A stretch of 64,000 bases of DNA, taken from contig QRFJ01000382.1 of the NCBI GenBank assembly GCA_006176705.1, positions 310,001 to 374,000 of the forward strand, given 5' to 3'. How positions within the stretch are numbered: the first letter of the stretch is position 1; the number at the start of each line of letters is the position of its first letter. This document shows positions 1-11,968 of this stretch, piece after piece. The DNA is from Cocos nucifera. Lineage: Eukaryota; Streptophyta; Magnoliopsida; Arecales; Arecaceae. The notes below the pieces were generated by a model, which was given only the letters and a program-made list of their open reading frames with translations, was not told the DNA's origin and searched no databases. A program made the position numbers and the translations under genes.

Positions 1-2280
1 AGGTTCATTCAGATCTGATTGGATCAAGAGAGATATTTCAAAAATTTTTCTCTTAGATCTAGATCAGATCTGATACTTTCCAGATCTGATATTATTAATC
101 TAATAAAATAAAATAAAAAAAATAAAATAAATCTAATTTAATTTATCTTGTTGAGGGTAATCTGATTATCCTATGATGATCCTGATATCAGCCTGAGGTT
201 TTGGATCTAGCCACGCAAGTGCCTAGCCTCTACTGGTGTCCACTCGGATAGGATCTAGAGATCTTCTTCTTCTTTATCACTCTCCAAAAATCAGATCTAG
301 ATCTGATTTTAAAGATCTTCAAAACTCTTTTCGAAGATGTGAGTTGTCTCTTGCAGCAGTGCTGCCTTCTTCCTTTTCTTGTCGCCTTTCTCTTGCTTGG
401 ATCGCACCAAACTGAAGCCCAAAAATTCTTGGATGTGGGTAGGAGAGAGAAGACCTAAAAATGGCATAGAGGAGGGAGAGGGGCAGTCTTATGGCATGGG
501 CAATGGATCAAGGTTATCTGATCTTGGTGCAGATAGGGTTTTTATAGACCCTATTGCGCCATGCAGTAAAACATCATCCCAGCCAATCACGGCCTTTTGT
601 ACAATCAGATCTAAATCTGATTGGTGAGATGAGATCATCTGATCCAATCAAATGAGAGCCCCTCTGAATCATCCTTAGATGGTGCCAAGACTAGTCAAAG
701 ACAAGTCTTTGGCGCCACCTAGGTAGAAACCCCGAAGCAACTGGAGTCCCATTTATACGGGACTCCAGATGCTCTATCCATGGGCGCATGCCTAGGGAGG
801 CATGCGCCCCTTATCCATCCACCTAGGCATGCACCCCTTATCCATCTACCTTTTAGTAGGTGGACTAATCCAAAAATTCTCTCCTATGATGGTTTGACAC
901 ATGGGCAGATGTCTAAGTGTCAAAAGTCAACATTTGACCAAATATCCAAAATTGGATTTAGCAGGTGATGGAAAATGGCAGGTGTTGTCTCAAATTTATC
1001 TCATAAATTAAGACAACCCTCTTCTGACATGGACAAGCTCCAGTCAGACCAAGTAAAGGTACCTGAGTGAGCTCAAACATATTTGGCTCGATCGAGATAA
1101 CTTTTAATGATAATTAAAGAAGAACATTAGGCTCAATCATGTGCTAGCACGATTTTCCTAAACCTAATTGAATCTAATTCAAATCAATTGAACTGGATTA
1201 GTCCATTTGATGATATCCAGATCAAAACCCCTATTTGTGTGACCCAGTTAGGTTCAATTCCGTATGGTAATGAGATATGTAACGATCTTTATCATCGACA
1301 TCATCGAAACACCTTTTGATGGATCAGAACTTTTTTGATTCAGACAACTAGTATGATTGATCATCTAAATCATTCTAATTGTGCTCAAAATCTACTAGTG
1401 ACACCTAGCAGGATATGGTGGCAATCCATCAAAACTAAAAATGAACCTCTCGGTGCAATTATCTATGTGATTAAGTTCTTCTATCTTGAGCCCCGACTGG
1501 ATTAGGTTTAAGGTAATCTCATCAAACCCTAATATCCATCATATGATTAATCAATCGATTCAAGTCCAATGTGAAAACCTTAATAGAAACTCTTTCTATT
1601 ATTTCACTCTACCATGGTCATGGGCTTATGGACTTGATTCTCACGATCATCATAGGGCTTCTCCTTATCTACCGAGGTAGATAGATTCCCTATCGGTGCA
1701 ATCTAATTCCTATAATGAACATGCTATAGCCAACACACACCTCAGGGTTCCAAATGGCTAGGAGATCGAGTTATGATGTAGTCAAACTATAACACCCTCA
1801 AGATGAACTGCCAATGCACCTCAGGTCGAAGAACCAGATACACAACTGCAGCTTCAAGCCAGTCATTGACGAGAAGGTAGACTTCTTAATGACTGCTCGA
1901 GGTGGTCACGCTCAGTGCCCTTATTCTCTAACGAGTACTTGTACTCTCCCTCTGATGTTTTTATATCATAGACTCAAAACTCATCTACTATGAAGAAGCG
2001 ATTGTACACCAACCTTTCGGATCAATCACCATCTTCGTGATGATCCTACGATCAGGAGCATTTTATGAGTTAATAATGAAAATTCATGTCTTAAATTTTC
2101 AACTCTTGAAAATAAGAACTATCATTACCATTAACTAAAGGGATGTATCATAGACACTAAATATACATTGTGATAGAAAATAATCTATTTTATTATTTAT
2201 AGTCAAAGTTATAATTTTCTTCTTAGAAGTGTATAACAAGTGTCAACCAAATCTAGCTTCTAGGGCACACATATCTAACA
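1..2280 (-). repeat. El1 3' LTR (5' edge cut by window)
   Basis: Homologous along its length to 8022-10309. It ends at 2280 in CTAACA, the complement of the TGTTAG LTR start. A TATA-like stretch on the minus strand lies near 537-548. It contains a perfect 11-bp inverted repeat at 782-809. Short open frames here also occur as variants in other copies and are not genes. Confidence 0.93.
782..809. promoter_or_regulatory. Perfect 11-bp inverted repeat in LTR upstream region
   Basis: GGGCGCATGCC at 782-792 pairs with GGCATGCGCCC at 799-809 around a 6-base loop. The same place in the solo LTR (near 23120) and H (near 43570) keeps an imperfect version; in the El1 right LTR (near 8840) it is decayed. 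Position upstream of the TATA box suggests a transcription-factor site or a cruciform; function is not shown. Confidence 0.5.
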
Positions 2281-2296
2281 AACTCCCACTTGACCT
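2281..2296 (-). other. El1 polypurine tract
   Basis: Read on the minus strand this is AAGTGGGAGTT directly before the 3' LTR, the plus-strand DNA primer site of an LTR element. Confidence 0.8.
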
Positions 2297-2329
2297 AAAA
2301 CCAATTGGCTACAAATCTAAGTCCCATCT

Positions 2330-3107
2330 TCTTAAGATGGGTTTTGATCTTCTGTTGGCCCAACGGCTTTATATATGGGTTTGCCGCATTGTCTGCAGAG
2401 TCGACTCTTTTAACCTCAACGTATCCTTTCTCAAGATAATCGTGGATGAGGTGGTATTGCCACTCGATGTGTTTGGATTTTTAATGAGACCTTGGCTCCT
2501 TAGCAAGGGCTAAGGCATCATTATTATCGTAGTACAGAGGAATGGCATCTGATGGCATCACTTCGATCTCTACGGCGAACTTCTTATACTAGAATGCCTC
2601 CTTCACAGCTTCTGACGCAGCGATGTATTCTGCTTCCGTGGTGGAATCTGCTATTACTATTTGTTTAGAACTCTTCCAACTGACATTACCACCATTAAAC
2701 ACAAATAGATTCCCAGATGTCGACTTTCGATCATCTATATCGAACATAAAATTTGAGTCTGTATACCCTTGGACTTTGAGTTCTCTATTACAAAAAACCA
2801 AGAACATATCCTTAGTTCTTCTTAAGTACTTAAGGATACATTTCACAGAAGTCCAGTGTTCTTCTCTAGGATTTGACTGATATCTGCTTGTGACACTCAC
2901 AGCATGGGCTATATCGGGTCGTGTACATAACATGGCATACATGAGGCTCCCTATTACAGAAGCATATGGGATCTTGCTCATGTGTTCAATCTCCTCTAGT
3001 GTGTTGGGACATATTTTTGTGGAGAGATGAATGCCACGTTTGAAGGATACCAAACCCCTCTTGGAGTTTTTCATGCTAAACCTCTTTAACACTTTTTCTA
3101 TGTACAT
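2330..3107 (-). pseudogene. El1 pol: C-terminal RT end and RNase H
   Basis: The open part (3107-2589) encodes 172 residues: the RT tail with the Copia motif ASVIGSLMYAM, then RNase H with YTDSN, DRKSTSGNLF, VSWKSSKQ and TEAEYIAASEA. These carry the catalytic Asp and Glu of the family, which degrades RNA in the RNA-DNA hybrid. After a stop at 2589, homology continues through the KEPRSH and KSKHIEW-like region to about 2330. One stop and one weak start separate it from the RT frame upstream. It is a fragment of a once continuous polyprotein. Confidence 0.88.
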
Positions 3108-3200
3108 CTTCTATGAAAGACCTAGCATTCTATTTGGTCTATCTCTATAGACTTTAATTTCTAAAATGAAGGATGCTTCTCTTAGGTCTTTCATGGAGAA

Positions 3201-3806
3201 TTATTTAGATAACCACATTTTAACTATCGTCAATATGAGAATATCATTTCTAATAAGGAGGATATCATCTACGTATAGTACGAGAAAGACAATAGCGCTC
3301 TCACTGATCTTTCTGAAAATACATGGTTCCTCCTCATTTTTGTTAAAACCAAACAATCTAATCACATCATTAAAATGAGCATTCCAGCTTTGAGATGCTT
3401 GTTTAAGTCCATATATGGATCTTTGCAGCTTGCATACTTTATGATCAGTATCACTGGATGTGAAACCCAGTGGGTGTTCCATATATATATCTTTCTCAAG
3501 ATATCCATTTAAGAATGCCATTTTCACATCCATTTGCCATATTTCATAATTGAAATAGGCTATAACAGCATGTAATGTGTGAATGGATTTAAGCATAGCT
3601 ACTGACGAAAAGATATCCTGATAGTCAATGCCTTCGTGCAGACTATAACCTTTTGCTACTAATCTAGCTTTGAATGTCTCTACATTTTCATCTGCACCAA
3701 TCTTTCTCTTATAGATCCATTTACATCCAATAGGTACTATACCTTTTGGTGGATCTACCAAGGTCCAAACTTGGTTTGAGTGCATCGAGTCAATTTTTGA
3801 CTTCAT
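3201..3806 (-). pseudogene. El1 pol: reverse transcriptase domain
   Basis: A 201-residue open stretch covers most of the Copia reverse transcriptase (RVT_2): VWTLVDPPKG, GCKWIYKRK, KARLVAKGY, IWQMDVKMAFLNG, KLQRSIYGLKQASQSWN and the active site YVDD (codons at 3264-3275). The catalytic aspartates are intact, but the frame is closed on both sides, so no full polyprotein can be made. It copies element RNA to cDNA in the particle in living family members. Sequence style fits the Angela/Tork part of Copia (inference). Confidence 0.92.
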
Positions 3807-4429
3807 TGCCTCTAACTATTTCTTGAAGTCAATATCTAATATCGCCTCGTTATAGTTTTTGGGATCATCACCATGAACTCCATTACCTACAAGGAACATT
3901 TTCTCTACTTTCTTTGAAATAGTACCTAAGTACCTCTCAGGAGGACGAAAAACCTTTCCAATCCTCGAGGTGGAGGAGGTAGTGATTGTGTTGGCTCAAT
4001 CTGATTTGGTTCCAAAGGATCCTTAGCTCTTTTCTCTCAGGAGACTTTCTTCTCTAGCTTGATCTGCTTTCCAATGCTGCCATCTTGAATAAACTATTTT
4101 TCAAGAAAGATGGCATGTCGACTCACAATCACATTATGATCTTCTGGAATGTAGAAATAATATCCTAATGACTCTTTAGGATATCTTATGAATCGAGCTC
4201 TAAAGGATCTATAGTCTAATTTATCCACTTGTTGTCTTTTGATATGAGCCGGATAACTCTAAATTCTAAGATGACTCAGACTTGATTTCTTATCATGCCA
4301 TACCTCATATGGTACAGTAGGAATGATTTTAGAAGGAACCCTATTCAGTAAATATATAGCAGTTAACAAACTGTATTTTCGAAGATAATCAAAAAGATCT
4401 ATGAAGCTCATTATGGATCAAACCATATG

Positions 4430-4891
4430 TAATAGGGTCTAATTTCTCTATTCTGAAATCCCATTAAGTTGAGGTGTTCTAGGTGGAGTCCATTAAGAGA
4501 CTATGCCATTCTGCTTGAGATAGTCCATAAATTTTTGACTAAGGTATTCACCTCCTCGATCTGATTGAAGAACCTTAATGGGTTTTTTAGTTTACTTTTC
4601 TACTTCATGCTTGAATTCTTTAAACTTTTCAAAGGCTTCTAACTTGTGTCTCATAAGATACACATACCCATACCGAGACAAATCATCGAAGAAGGTTATG
4701 AAGTAGACAAAATTGCCTCTAGTCGGCACATCAAATTGGCTGCACACATCAATATGTACTAGGGTAAGTAAATCTGTGGCCCTTTCCCCATATCCCGCAA
4801 AAGAAAGTTTAGTCATTTTGCTATGAAGACAAGATTCACAAATTAGATATGACTCGAAAGTCAATGGACTCAATAGCCCAATTTTTTTCAA
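4430..4891 (-). pseudogene. El1 pol: integrase core
   Basis: Minus-strand translation shows CESCLHSKMTK (end of the zinc-binding HHCC region), HIDVCS with the first catalytic Asp, FDDLSRYGYVYLM, then SDRGGEYL with the second Asp and a GISE motif with the Glu. Stops occur after HEVEK, before WTPP and after GISE. Homology to the integrase C-terminal part and the linker to RT continues weakly to about 3850 with several stops. Integrase joins the cDNA ends to host DNA. Confidence 0.87.
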
Positions 4892-5410
4892 TTTGTTAAT
4901 CCTATCTTCTGTTATATGACCTAGTCTAAAGTGCCATAGATACCTATCGTTTGGACTATCCCTGGGTCATTTTGATTTTATGGCATTCATATTTTGCTCG
5001 ATATTAAAAATAGATATACTAATATGTAACTAATAAAGATTGTTAATAAGAAAACCACTTAGAATTTTGTTTCTTTCATAAAGAATGTTACAATGGTCCT
5101 TAAGAAAACTAATTACATAGCCTTCTAGTGCTAAGCATGAAATAGAAATCAAATTCTTGCTTCCTGCAGGCACATAATAACAATCCTTTAGTACTAAATC
5201 TAAATCAGATGGTAGTTGAAGAGGATAGGTTCCTACGGCCATAGCAGCAACCCTTGCTCCGTTTCTAATGCGTAGGATCATCTCACCATCCCTCAGCCTC
5301 CTACTATCCTTAAGATCCAGCATGGAAGTGTACAAATGAGCACTAGAACCAAAGTCAAGCACCCAACTAGTTGCAGAAAAAATTATAAGATTAGATTCAG
5401 TAACGAGCAT
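4892..5410 (-). pseudogene. El1 protease end and GAG-pre-integrase
   Basis: The open frame at 5410-5030 starts near the protease active site WVLDFGSSAHL. The family residue after Asp is Ser or Thr; here it is Phe, so the protease is probably dead. It continues through DCYYVPAGSKNLIS, typical of the stretch before integrase. Below 5030 the HFRLGH part of the HHCC zinc finger is still readable with stops. Confidence 0.85.
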
Positions 5411-5476
5411 ACCTCCAGAAGGACCTGCCTCCTTCTTATTCTTTAGGGTGGCAAGGTATGAAGGGCAGTTTTGCTT

Positions 5477-6264
5477 TCAGTGGCCGTCAGTGTTGCAATG
5501 AAAATATTTTTCTTTATTAGCGGCCTTCTTTTTTAGCTCTGTCTTTTTTTTCTTTCCTTCTTTCACCTTCTGCTTTTTCACAGACTTCTTCTTTCTAAAA
5601 AACTTTCTCTTGGAAGAAGTCCATTTCATAGAAAATACTAAGCCTTTAGAACCTTTCATTGAAAGCTCAATAGTAACCAGCATGTTCATAAGCTCGGCTA
5701 GAGTATTTTGAAGTTTATGCATATGGTAGTTCATGATGAACTGCCCATATGCATCAATCAAGGATTGCAAAATTATATCATTATATAGATCCAGGTCCAA
5801 CTTCACTTCGAGCTTCTTAAGCTCTTCCAAGTCTTTGATCATCATCAGACAATGATCTTGGACTGACTGCCCATCATGCTTTTTAGCCTTCAATAGTCAT
5901 TTAGTGACCTGATATTTGGCTGCACGACTCTGTTCATCAAACATCTCTTGTAGGTGAGCCAATATTTGGTGGGCAGTTTTGATATCTTCATATTGGCGCT
6001 GAAGCTCATCGACATCGAGTCCAACATATAGTATTTGGTCTTGTTATCCTCATCCATCCACTTATCAAGAGACGATCTCTGTTCAGCGGATGGACGAGCT
6101 GGTAATGCGGGAGGATCCTGATCCAACACATGAGTTAACTTCTCAAAACCCAAAATAATTTTAAAGTTTTGGAGCCAATCCTTATAATTGGGTTCGGTCA
6201 GTCTATGGGTGTCCAGGATACATGCTAGTAGATTGGATGTAGATATTTTCCTGTAAAGAGTCAA
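5477..6264 (-). pseudogene. El1 gag (frameshifted)
   Basis: Two overlapping frames make one Copia Gag (UBN2-type) capsid protein. The upstream part (6264-5890) has LDTHRLTEPNYKDWLQNFKI, DQDPPALPARP and the capsid core; the downstream part (5893-5477) has HDGQSVQDHCLMMIKDLEEL, MNYHMHK and a Lys-rich tail. It ends in a damaged zinc knuckle, YFHCNTDGH, whose first Cys is Tyr. At least one frameshift lies near 5960. Gag forms the virus-like particle and binds element RNA. Confidence 0.88.
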
Positions 6265-8007
6265 AATTTTTAGTTAGATATTATAATTAAGACTAGACTA
6301 ATTTATTTAGGGGTTTAATTTTTAAATAAATTAGCTCTCACTATTTTTTTGGATCCCTACACTCCCTCTATAGAGATGCAAAAATCTCCATGATTATAGA
6401 TTTATAATAGATGGTGTAGTCCCACCAACTGACTCATCACCTCACCTAATAGTTATTGGTGATGATTAGCCAATGAGTGGATAACTCTTGTCCAATGATT
6501 CTCTAATCATGGTGCACCCAAACTTGGTCTCTAATTTATAAATCTCACCATGCTCAGAATATTGATCCACTCCTTAGTTAAGTCAGACCCATCATTTGCA
6601 TAGATTGGATTTCTAATTGGGTCTCTCACCGTATCCAAAATATTGAGCCCAATTTATCCTCTAGCCCATAGCATCCAATGCCAAATAGACATGGTTGCAT
6701 TTTTTTGATGAAACTGAACCACTGTGACTAGTCGAGAATAATCAACCTCAGGAAGGGTCCGCATATCTATAATGGTGGAAGACCTTAGACTTTATCTTTT
6801 CTTAGAAAGATTTGATTTAGGTCTCTTTAAACTCGACTTACAATAGCCATAACAATTATGACTAACCTAGTGACATGGGTTAGCTCAGATTGTTAACCAC
6901 CTTAGATCAGGACTGGGTCGACAAATATGGCCAGATAAGTGAGACCGATGGAAGGGATATGCCATTAACTCGATAAGAATGCATTCGCAATCCAGAGTCT
7001 AACCACTGAGCCTAATTAGGTCTTAGCTTGATCGATCATTCATGTGATTTGATCTTGACCTAGACTTAATCCTATTAGGTTGATCAATTTAAGTACTCTT
7101 GATCCCATCTAACTAGCTCTTGATTCGGTTTGATCAACCGCTAGACCTAATTGAGCTACCCAAGTCCGAATCTAATTTTATGAATATGTCTTAAATCTAA
7201 AAATTTTTAATTTTTAGACTTAACATATTTTCTAATCTTAATTTTTAATTAAGTTTAGGGTTCATAAATAAAATATATAAATAAAATCTTAGGATTTTAG
7301 GATCTAGGGTTTTGCAGAAAATAACTTTTAGGTTTCTTATTAAGGACGAACATGCAGCACCCCTACACATCATAAGAACATCCCATCAAATGAAAGGAGA
7401 GGGCATTTTAAATTCTACTTTATTCTTATGATCGGACGGTCAAGGGAAATGCCTTAATCAGAAATATAAAAACTATAAAACTAGTTAGATCTACATCATA
7501 TATCTTATATATAAAAATTGATCTAACTATAAACATGTTTTGTATATATCTTCATATATCATATCATGCATGTTTTCAGATCTAAATTATCTCATAATTA
7601 TCTAAAAAGTTAAATTTAAATTGATCATCTCAAAATAAATTTTATTTTAGATAATTTTGTAGAACTACTCTACAACTAGTCTAAACATGCATTCATCATA
7701 TCTGATATGAACAAAAATTAAATAACTTTATTTTTTATTTTTTAGATCTTATTATAATATTTATAATATTAAAAAATAGTAAATAAATAGATCTAAAAAT
7801 TATAACTAATCAAATTAAATTATGATCATGCAAGACTATACATAGAATATTTCTATTCTTCAACTAGTCATGCATCTTGTACAACTTAGATCTAAATTAT
7901 TTAATTTTTAATTTTTTTAATTTTAGATCTAATCATATCTCATGTGACCTCTAAAATCACATAATTATTAGATCAAAATAAATTAAAATCAGATATAATG
8001 GAACCTA
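6265..8007 (-). other. El1 leader between primer site and gag
   Basis: About 1.7 kb of AT-rich non-coding DNA. No open frame of note. It holds the conserved leader motif at 7353-7404, and the rest is homologous to the H leader at 40893-42755. The length fits long untranslated leaders of this Copia lineage. Confidence 0.8.
7353..7404 (-). promoter_or_regulatory. Conserved leader motif (module I), El1 copy
   Basis: On the minus strand: GCCCTCTC, about 20 bases, then TTATGATGTGTAGGGGTGC. The same arrangement is found in H, F and C, in leaders that otherwise differ. Position downstream of the primer site and upstream of gag would suit an RNA packaging or dimerisation signal; this is inference. 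Confidence 0.6.
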
Positions 8008-8019
8008 GCTCTGATACCA
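8008..8019 (-). other. El1 primer binding site (initiator Met tRNA)
   Basis: On the minus strand TGGTATCAGAGC, complementary to the 3' end of plant initiator-Met tRNA, two bases inside the 5' LTR. It primes minus-strand cDNA synthesis. Confidence 0.95.
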
Positions 8020-8021
8020 GT

Positions 8022-10309
8022 TGAAGGAAAAATCCTGTTTCTCGAGTCAGATTCATTTAGATCTGAATGGATTAAGAGAGATATTATAAAAATTTCTCTC
8101 TTAGATTTAGATCAGATCTGAGATTTTTTAGATCTACTATTATTGATCTAATAAAATAATAAAATAAAAATAAAAGATAAATTAAATCTAAGTTAATTTT
8201 ACCTTGTAGTGGGTAATCAGATTACCCTTTGATGATCCTGATGTCTCCCTAAGGTTTTGGATCTAATCATGCAAGTGTCTAGCCTCTATCAGTATCCACT
8301 CAAGTAGGATTTGGAGATCTTCTCCTTTTTTATCGCTTCTCCAAATATCAGATCTGGATCTGATTTGGAAGATTTTCAAAACTCCTTTTGAAGATTGGGT
8401 GTCATCTCTTGCAGCAGTGCTGCCTTCTTCTTTTCTCGTCGCCTTTCTCTTGCCTGGATCGCACCAAACTGAAGCCCAAAGATTCTTGGGCATGGATAGG
8501 AGAGAGGACCTAAAGATGGTGTGGAGGAGGGAGAGGAGCAGCCTTGTGGCATGGGCAATGGGCTAGAGATCTAAATCCTAGGCGCACATAGGGTTTATAT
8601 AGATCCTGCTGCGCCATGCAGTACCACATCATCCCGACCAATCATAACCTTTTATACAATCAGATCTAAATCTGATTGGTGGGATGATATCATCTGATCT
8701 AATCAGATGAGAGCCCCTCTGAATCATCCTTAGATGGCGCCAAGTCTGGTCAAAGACATGTCTTTGGTGCCACCTAGGTAGAAACCTCAAAGCAACCTAG
8801 AGTCCCATCTATTTGGGACTCCAGACGTCACTATCCATGGGTGCATGCCTTCCTAAGTGTGCATCCCTTATCCAACTACCTTTTAGTAGGTGGACTGGTC
8901 CAAATGTTCTTTTCTATGATGACTTGACACATGGGTAGATGTCTAAGTGTCAAAGGTCAACGTTTGACCAAATGTCCGAAATAGAATTTAGCAAATGACG
9001 AAAAATGGTAGGTGTTGTCTCAAATTCATCTTATAAATTAAGAAAATCCTTTTCTGATCTAGACAAGCTCCAGTCAGACCAAGTAAAGGTACCTGAGTGA
9101 GCCCAAACATATTTGGCTCAGTCGAGACAACTTTTAATGATAATTAAAAGAGAATATTAGGCTCAATCATGTGCTAGCACAATTTTCTTGAACCTAATTG
9201 AATCTAATTCAAATCAATTGACCTGGGTTAGTCCAATTGATGATATCTAGATCCAAACTCTTGTTTGTGTGACCTAGTTAGATTCAATTAAGTATGGTAA
9301 TGAGATATGTCATGATCTTCATCATCGACATCATCAAAACATCTTTCGATGCATCAGAACTTTTCTGATTTAGATAATTAGTATGATTGATTATCTAAAT
9401 CATTCTAATTGCTCTCAAAATCCATCCGTGACACCTAGTAGCATATGGTGGCAATCCATCAGAACTGAAAATGAACCTCTCAGTGTAGTTACCTATGTGG
9501 TTAAGTTCTTCTATCTTGAGCTTCGATCGGATTAGGGTTAAGATGAACTCGTCAAATCCTAATATCCATCATATGATTAATCATTCAATTCAAGTCCAAT
9601 GTAAAAATGTTAATAGAAACTCTTTCTATTATTTCACTCTGCCATAGCCATAGGCTTATGGACTTGATTCTCATGATCATCATAGGACTACTCCTCATCT
9701 ATCGAGGTAGATAGATTCCCTCTTGGTGCAATCCAATTAATACAATGAACATGTTATAGCCAACATACACCTCAGGGTTTCAAATAGCTAGGAGACTGAG
9801 TCATGGTGTAGTCAAACTATAACACCCTTAAGGTGAACTGCCGATGCACCTCAGGTCAAAGAACCAGACACACAACTGTAGCTTTGAGCCAGTCATCGAC
9901 GAGAAGGTTGACTTCCTAATGACTGCTCGAGGTGGTCATGCTCAATGCCCTCATTCTCTAATGAGTACCTGTACTCTTGCTTCGATGTCTTTACACCATA
10001 GACTCAAGACTCATCTACTATAAAGAAGCGATTGTACACCAACCTTCTGGATCAATCACCATCCTCATGATGATCCTACGGTCAGGAGCATTTATGAGTT
10101 CATAATAAAAATTCATGTCTTAAATTTTCAACTCTTGAAAATAAGAATTATCATTGCCATTAATTCAAGGAATGTATCACAGATACTAAATACACATTAT
10201 GATAGAAAATAATCTATTTTTTTATTTATAGTCAAAATTATAATTTTGCTCTTAAAAGTGTATAACAAGTATCAGCCAATTTTGGCTTTTAGAGCACACA
10301 TATCTAACA
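8022..10309 (-). repeat. El1 5' LTR
   Basis: 2288 bases, TG...CA on the minus strand, matching 1-2280. It ends at the junction with an older LTR fragment of the same family. Confidence 0.95.
8593..8603 (-). promoter_or_regulatory. TATA box of El1 5' LTR
   Basis: Minus strand CTATATAAACCC, about 570 bases from the inner LTR end, at the same place as the CTATAAATAAG boxes in the sister LTRs. Confidence 0.55.
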
Positions 10310-11185
10310 GTAGTAGCATATGATGGCAACCCATCAGAACTGAAAATGAACCTCTCAATGTAATTACCTGTGTGATTAAGTTCTTCTATCTTGAGCTTCA
10401 ACTGGATTAGGGTTAAGATAATCTCGTCAAACCCTAATATCCGTCATATGATTAATCATTCGATTCAAGTCCAATGTGAAAACCTTAATAGAAATTCTTT
10501 CTATTATTTCACTCTGCCATGGCCATGGGCTTATGGACTTGATTCTCATGATCATCATAGGGCTTCTCCTCATCTACCAAGGTAGATAGATTTTCTATCG
10601 GTGCAATCTAATTCCTACAATGAACATGCTATAGCCAACATACACCTCAAAATTTTGAATGACTAGGAGACCGAGTTATGGTGCGATCAAACTATAACAC
10701 CCTCAAGATGAATTGCTGATGCACCAAAGGTCAAAGGACTAGACACACAATTGCAGTTTTGAGCCAGTCATTGATGAGAAGGTAGACTTTCTAATGACTG
10801 CTCGAGGTGGTCACGCTCAGTGCCCTCATTCTCTAACGAGTATCTATACTCCCGCTCTGATATCTCTACACCATAGACTCAAGACTCATCTACTATAAAG
10901 AAGTGATTATACACCAACCTTTCGGATCAATCACCATCCTCATGATGATCCTATGGTAAGGAGCATTTTATGAGTTAATAAGAAAAATTAATGTCTTAAA
11001 TTTTCAACTCTTAAAAATAAGAACTATCATTGCCATTAACTCAAGGGATGTATCACAGACACGAAATACACATTATGATAGAAAATAACTCATTTTATTA
11101 TTTATAGTCAAAATTATAATTTTGCCCTTAGAAGTGTATAACAAGTGTCAGCCAATTCTAGCTTCTAAGGCACACATATCTAACA
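10310..11185 (-). repeat. Older LTR fragment of the El1 family
   Basis: Matches 9438-10309 from AGTAGCATATGRTGGCAA to CTAACA, so it is the outer 0.88 kb of an LTR. It is interrupted exactly where El1 ends, as expected if El1 inserted into it. The other part of this LTR should lie left of the window. The five bases after El1, GTAGT, are the expected target duplication. Confidence 0.85.
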
Positions 11186-11447
11186 CCTATAGGATGTAGT
11201 ATATCTGAGATAGTTTCAGAGGGATCCATGAAATGCGGAGGGTCTGAAGGAGCAGCGACTATGTTCGAGGTGTAGCGGCAGGCTCAGTAGTGCAGCATTG
11301 GATGGTTGGCCTTGGGGAACTCAATTATAGAGTCAACTTCTATGGCATCAAGTGGACTTCGATTTCAGGTGAAGCATTAGGCAGTTGTGGTTTCACCAGT
11401 GGAGAGATGACATAAGTTCAAAGCGGAGGAGTATAGGAGGACCAATA
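11186..11447 (+). mobile_element. E host element, internal fragment left of E2
   Basis: Similar to E2 internal sequence at about 13745-13978, including GAAGGAGCAGCGA and GGTGGAGAGA segments. It is broken at the CAATA duplication and resumes at 15033. No coding domain is visible. Confidence 0.75.
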
Positions 11448-11949
11448 TGTTAGGATTAGTGGTGCTCCCAAGCCTTGGGAGACCACTAAAAGAGTTAGGG
11501 TGTTGGCTCTGAAAGACTAAGATAGGTGTGGTCCTAAGGCTAGGACCAGTTTTGGTCCTAGGGTGGAGGTTCAGCCCTCCACGATCATGTGGCCCTGGTT
11601 TGCTGGTCTTATAGGGGTTACTCAGAATTTTGACTAGATTTGGGTCCATGAAATTGAGTGCACAATTAGACCATGGGTGTACATGGATTTGGATGAGTGC
11701 ATTCGGATTGGGTTAGCCCAGAGAGCTTTTTATGGGTTAGAATTTCTGCCCATGTATAGGTATAAATATACATATATATTGTAAATCCTAAGATAAGAGA
11801 AGAGAGAAATCAATGGAACCAGTTTCTCCCACATCTCTCTCTAGTTTCTTCATATGCCAAGGTGCCCTAGGTGGCATGCCTCCAAGCTTGGAGAAAGGAG
11901 GTGCACCCCACTCTTTCTTTATCCTTAACAATGTCAAGGAATCCTTGCA
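11448..11949 (+). repeat. E2 5' LTR
   Basis: Begins TGTTAGGATTAGTGG and ends CCTTGCA. Contains a TATA box at 11761-11770 and a GGTCCTA...TAGGACC inverted repeat near 11535. Confidence 0.9.
11761..11770 (+). promoter_or_regulatory. TATA box of E2 5' LTR
   Basis: TATAAATATA, repeated in the 3' LTR at about 14839-14848. Confidence 0.55.
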
Positions 11950-11956
11950 TAACCAT

Positions 11957-11968
11957 TGATATCAGAGC
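11957..11968 (+). other. E2 primer binding site
   Basis: TGATATCAGAGC, one base off the initiator-Met consensus, seven bases inside the LTR end. Confidence 0.8.

Larger units (their letters stand above)
1..10309 (-). mobile_element. El1: Copia LTR retrotransposon, Angela-like, nearly complete
   Basis: A minus-strand Copia element, read right to left as LTR, primer site, leader, gag, protease, integrase, reverse transcriptase, RNase H, polypurine tract, LTR. The domain order integrase before RT is the Copia order. Both LTRs are about 2.29 kb; the left one lacks about 25 bases because the window starts inside it. The LTR start TGTTAGATATGTGYCCTAGA and the RT sequence resemble the Angela lineage (inference by eye). 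All coding domains are interrupted, and the two LTRs differ at many positions, so this is an old, inactive copy. It sits inside an older LTR of its own family. Confidence 0.93.

Noticed and set aside
8008..8019. Primer-site sequences as tRNA genes
   Set aside because: Only about 12 bases match the tRNA 3' end, and all lie directly next to LTR ends.
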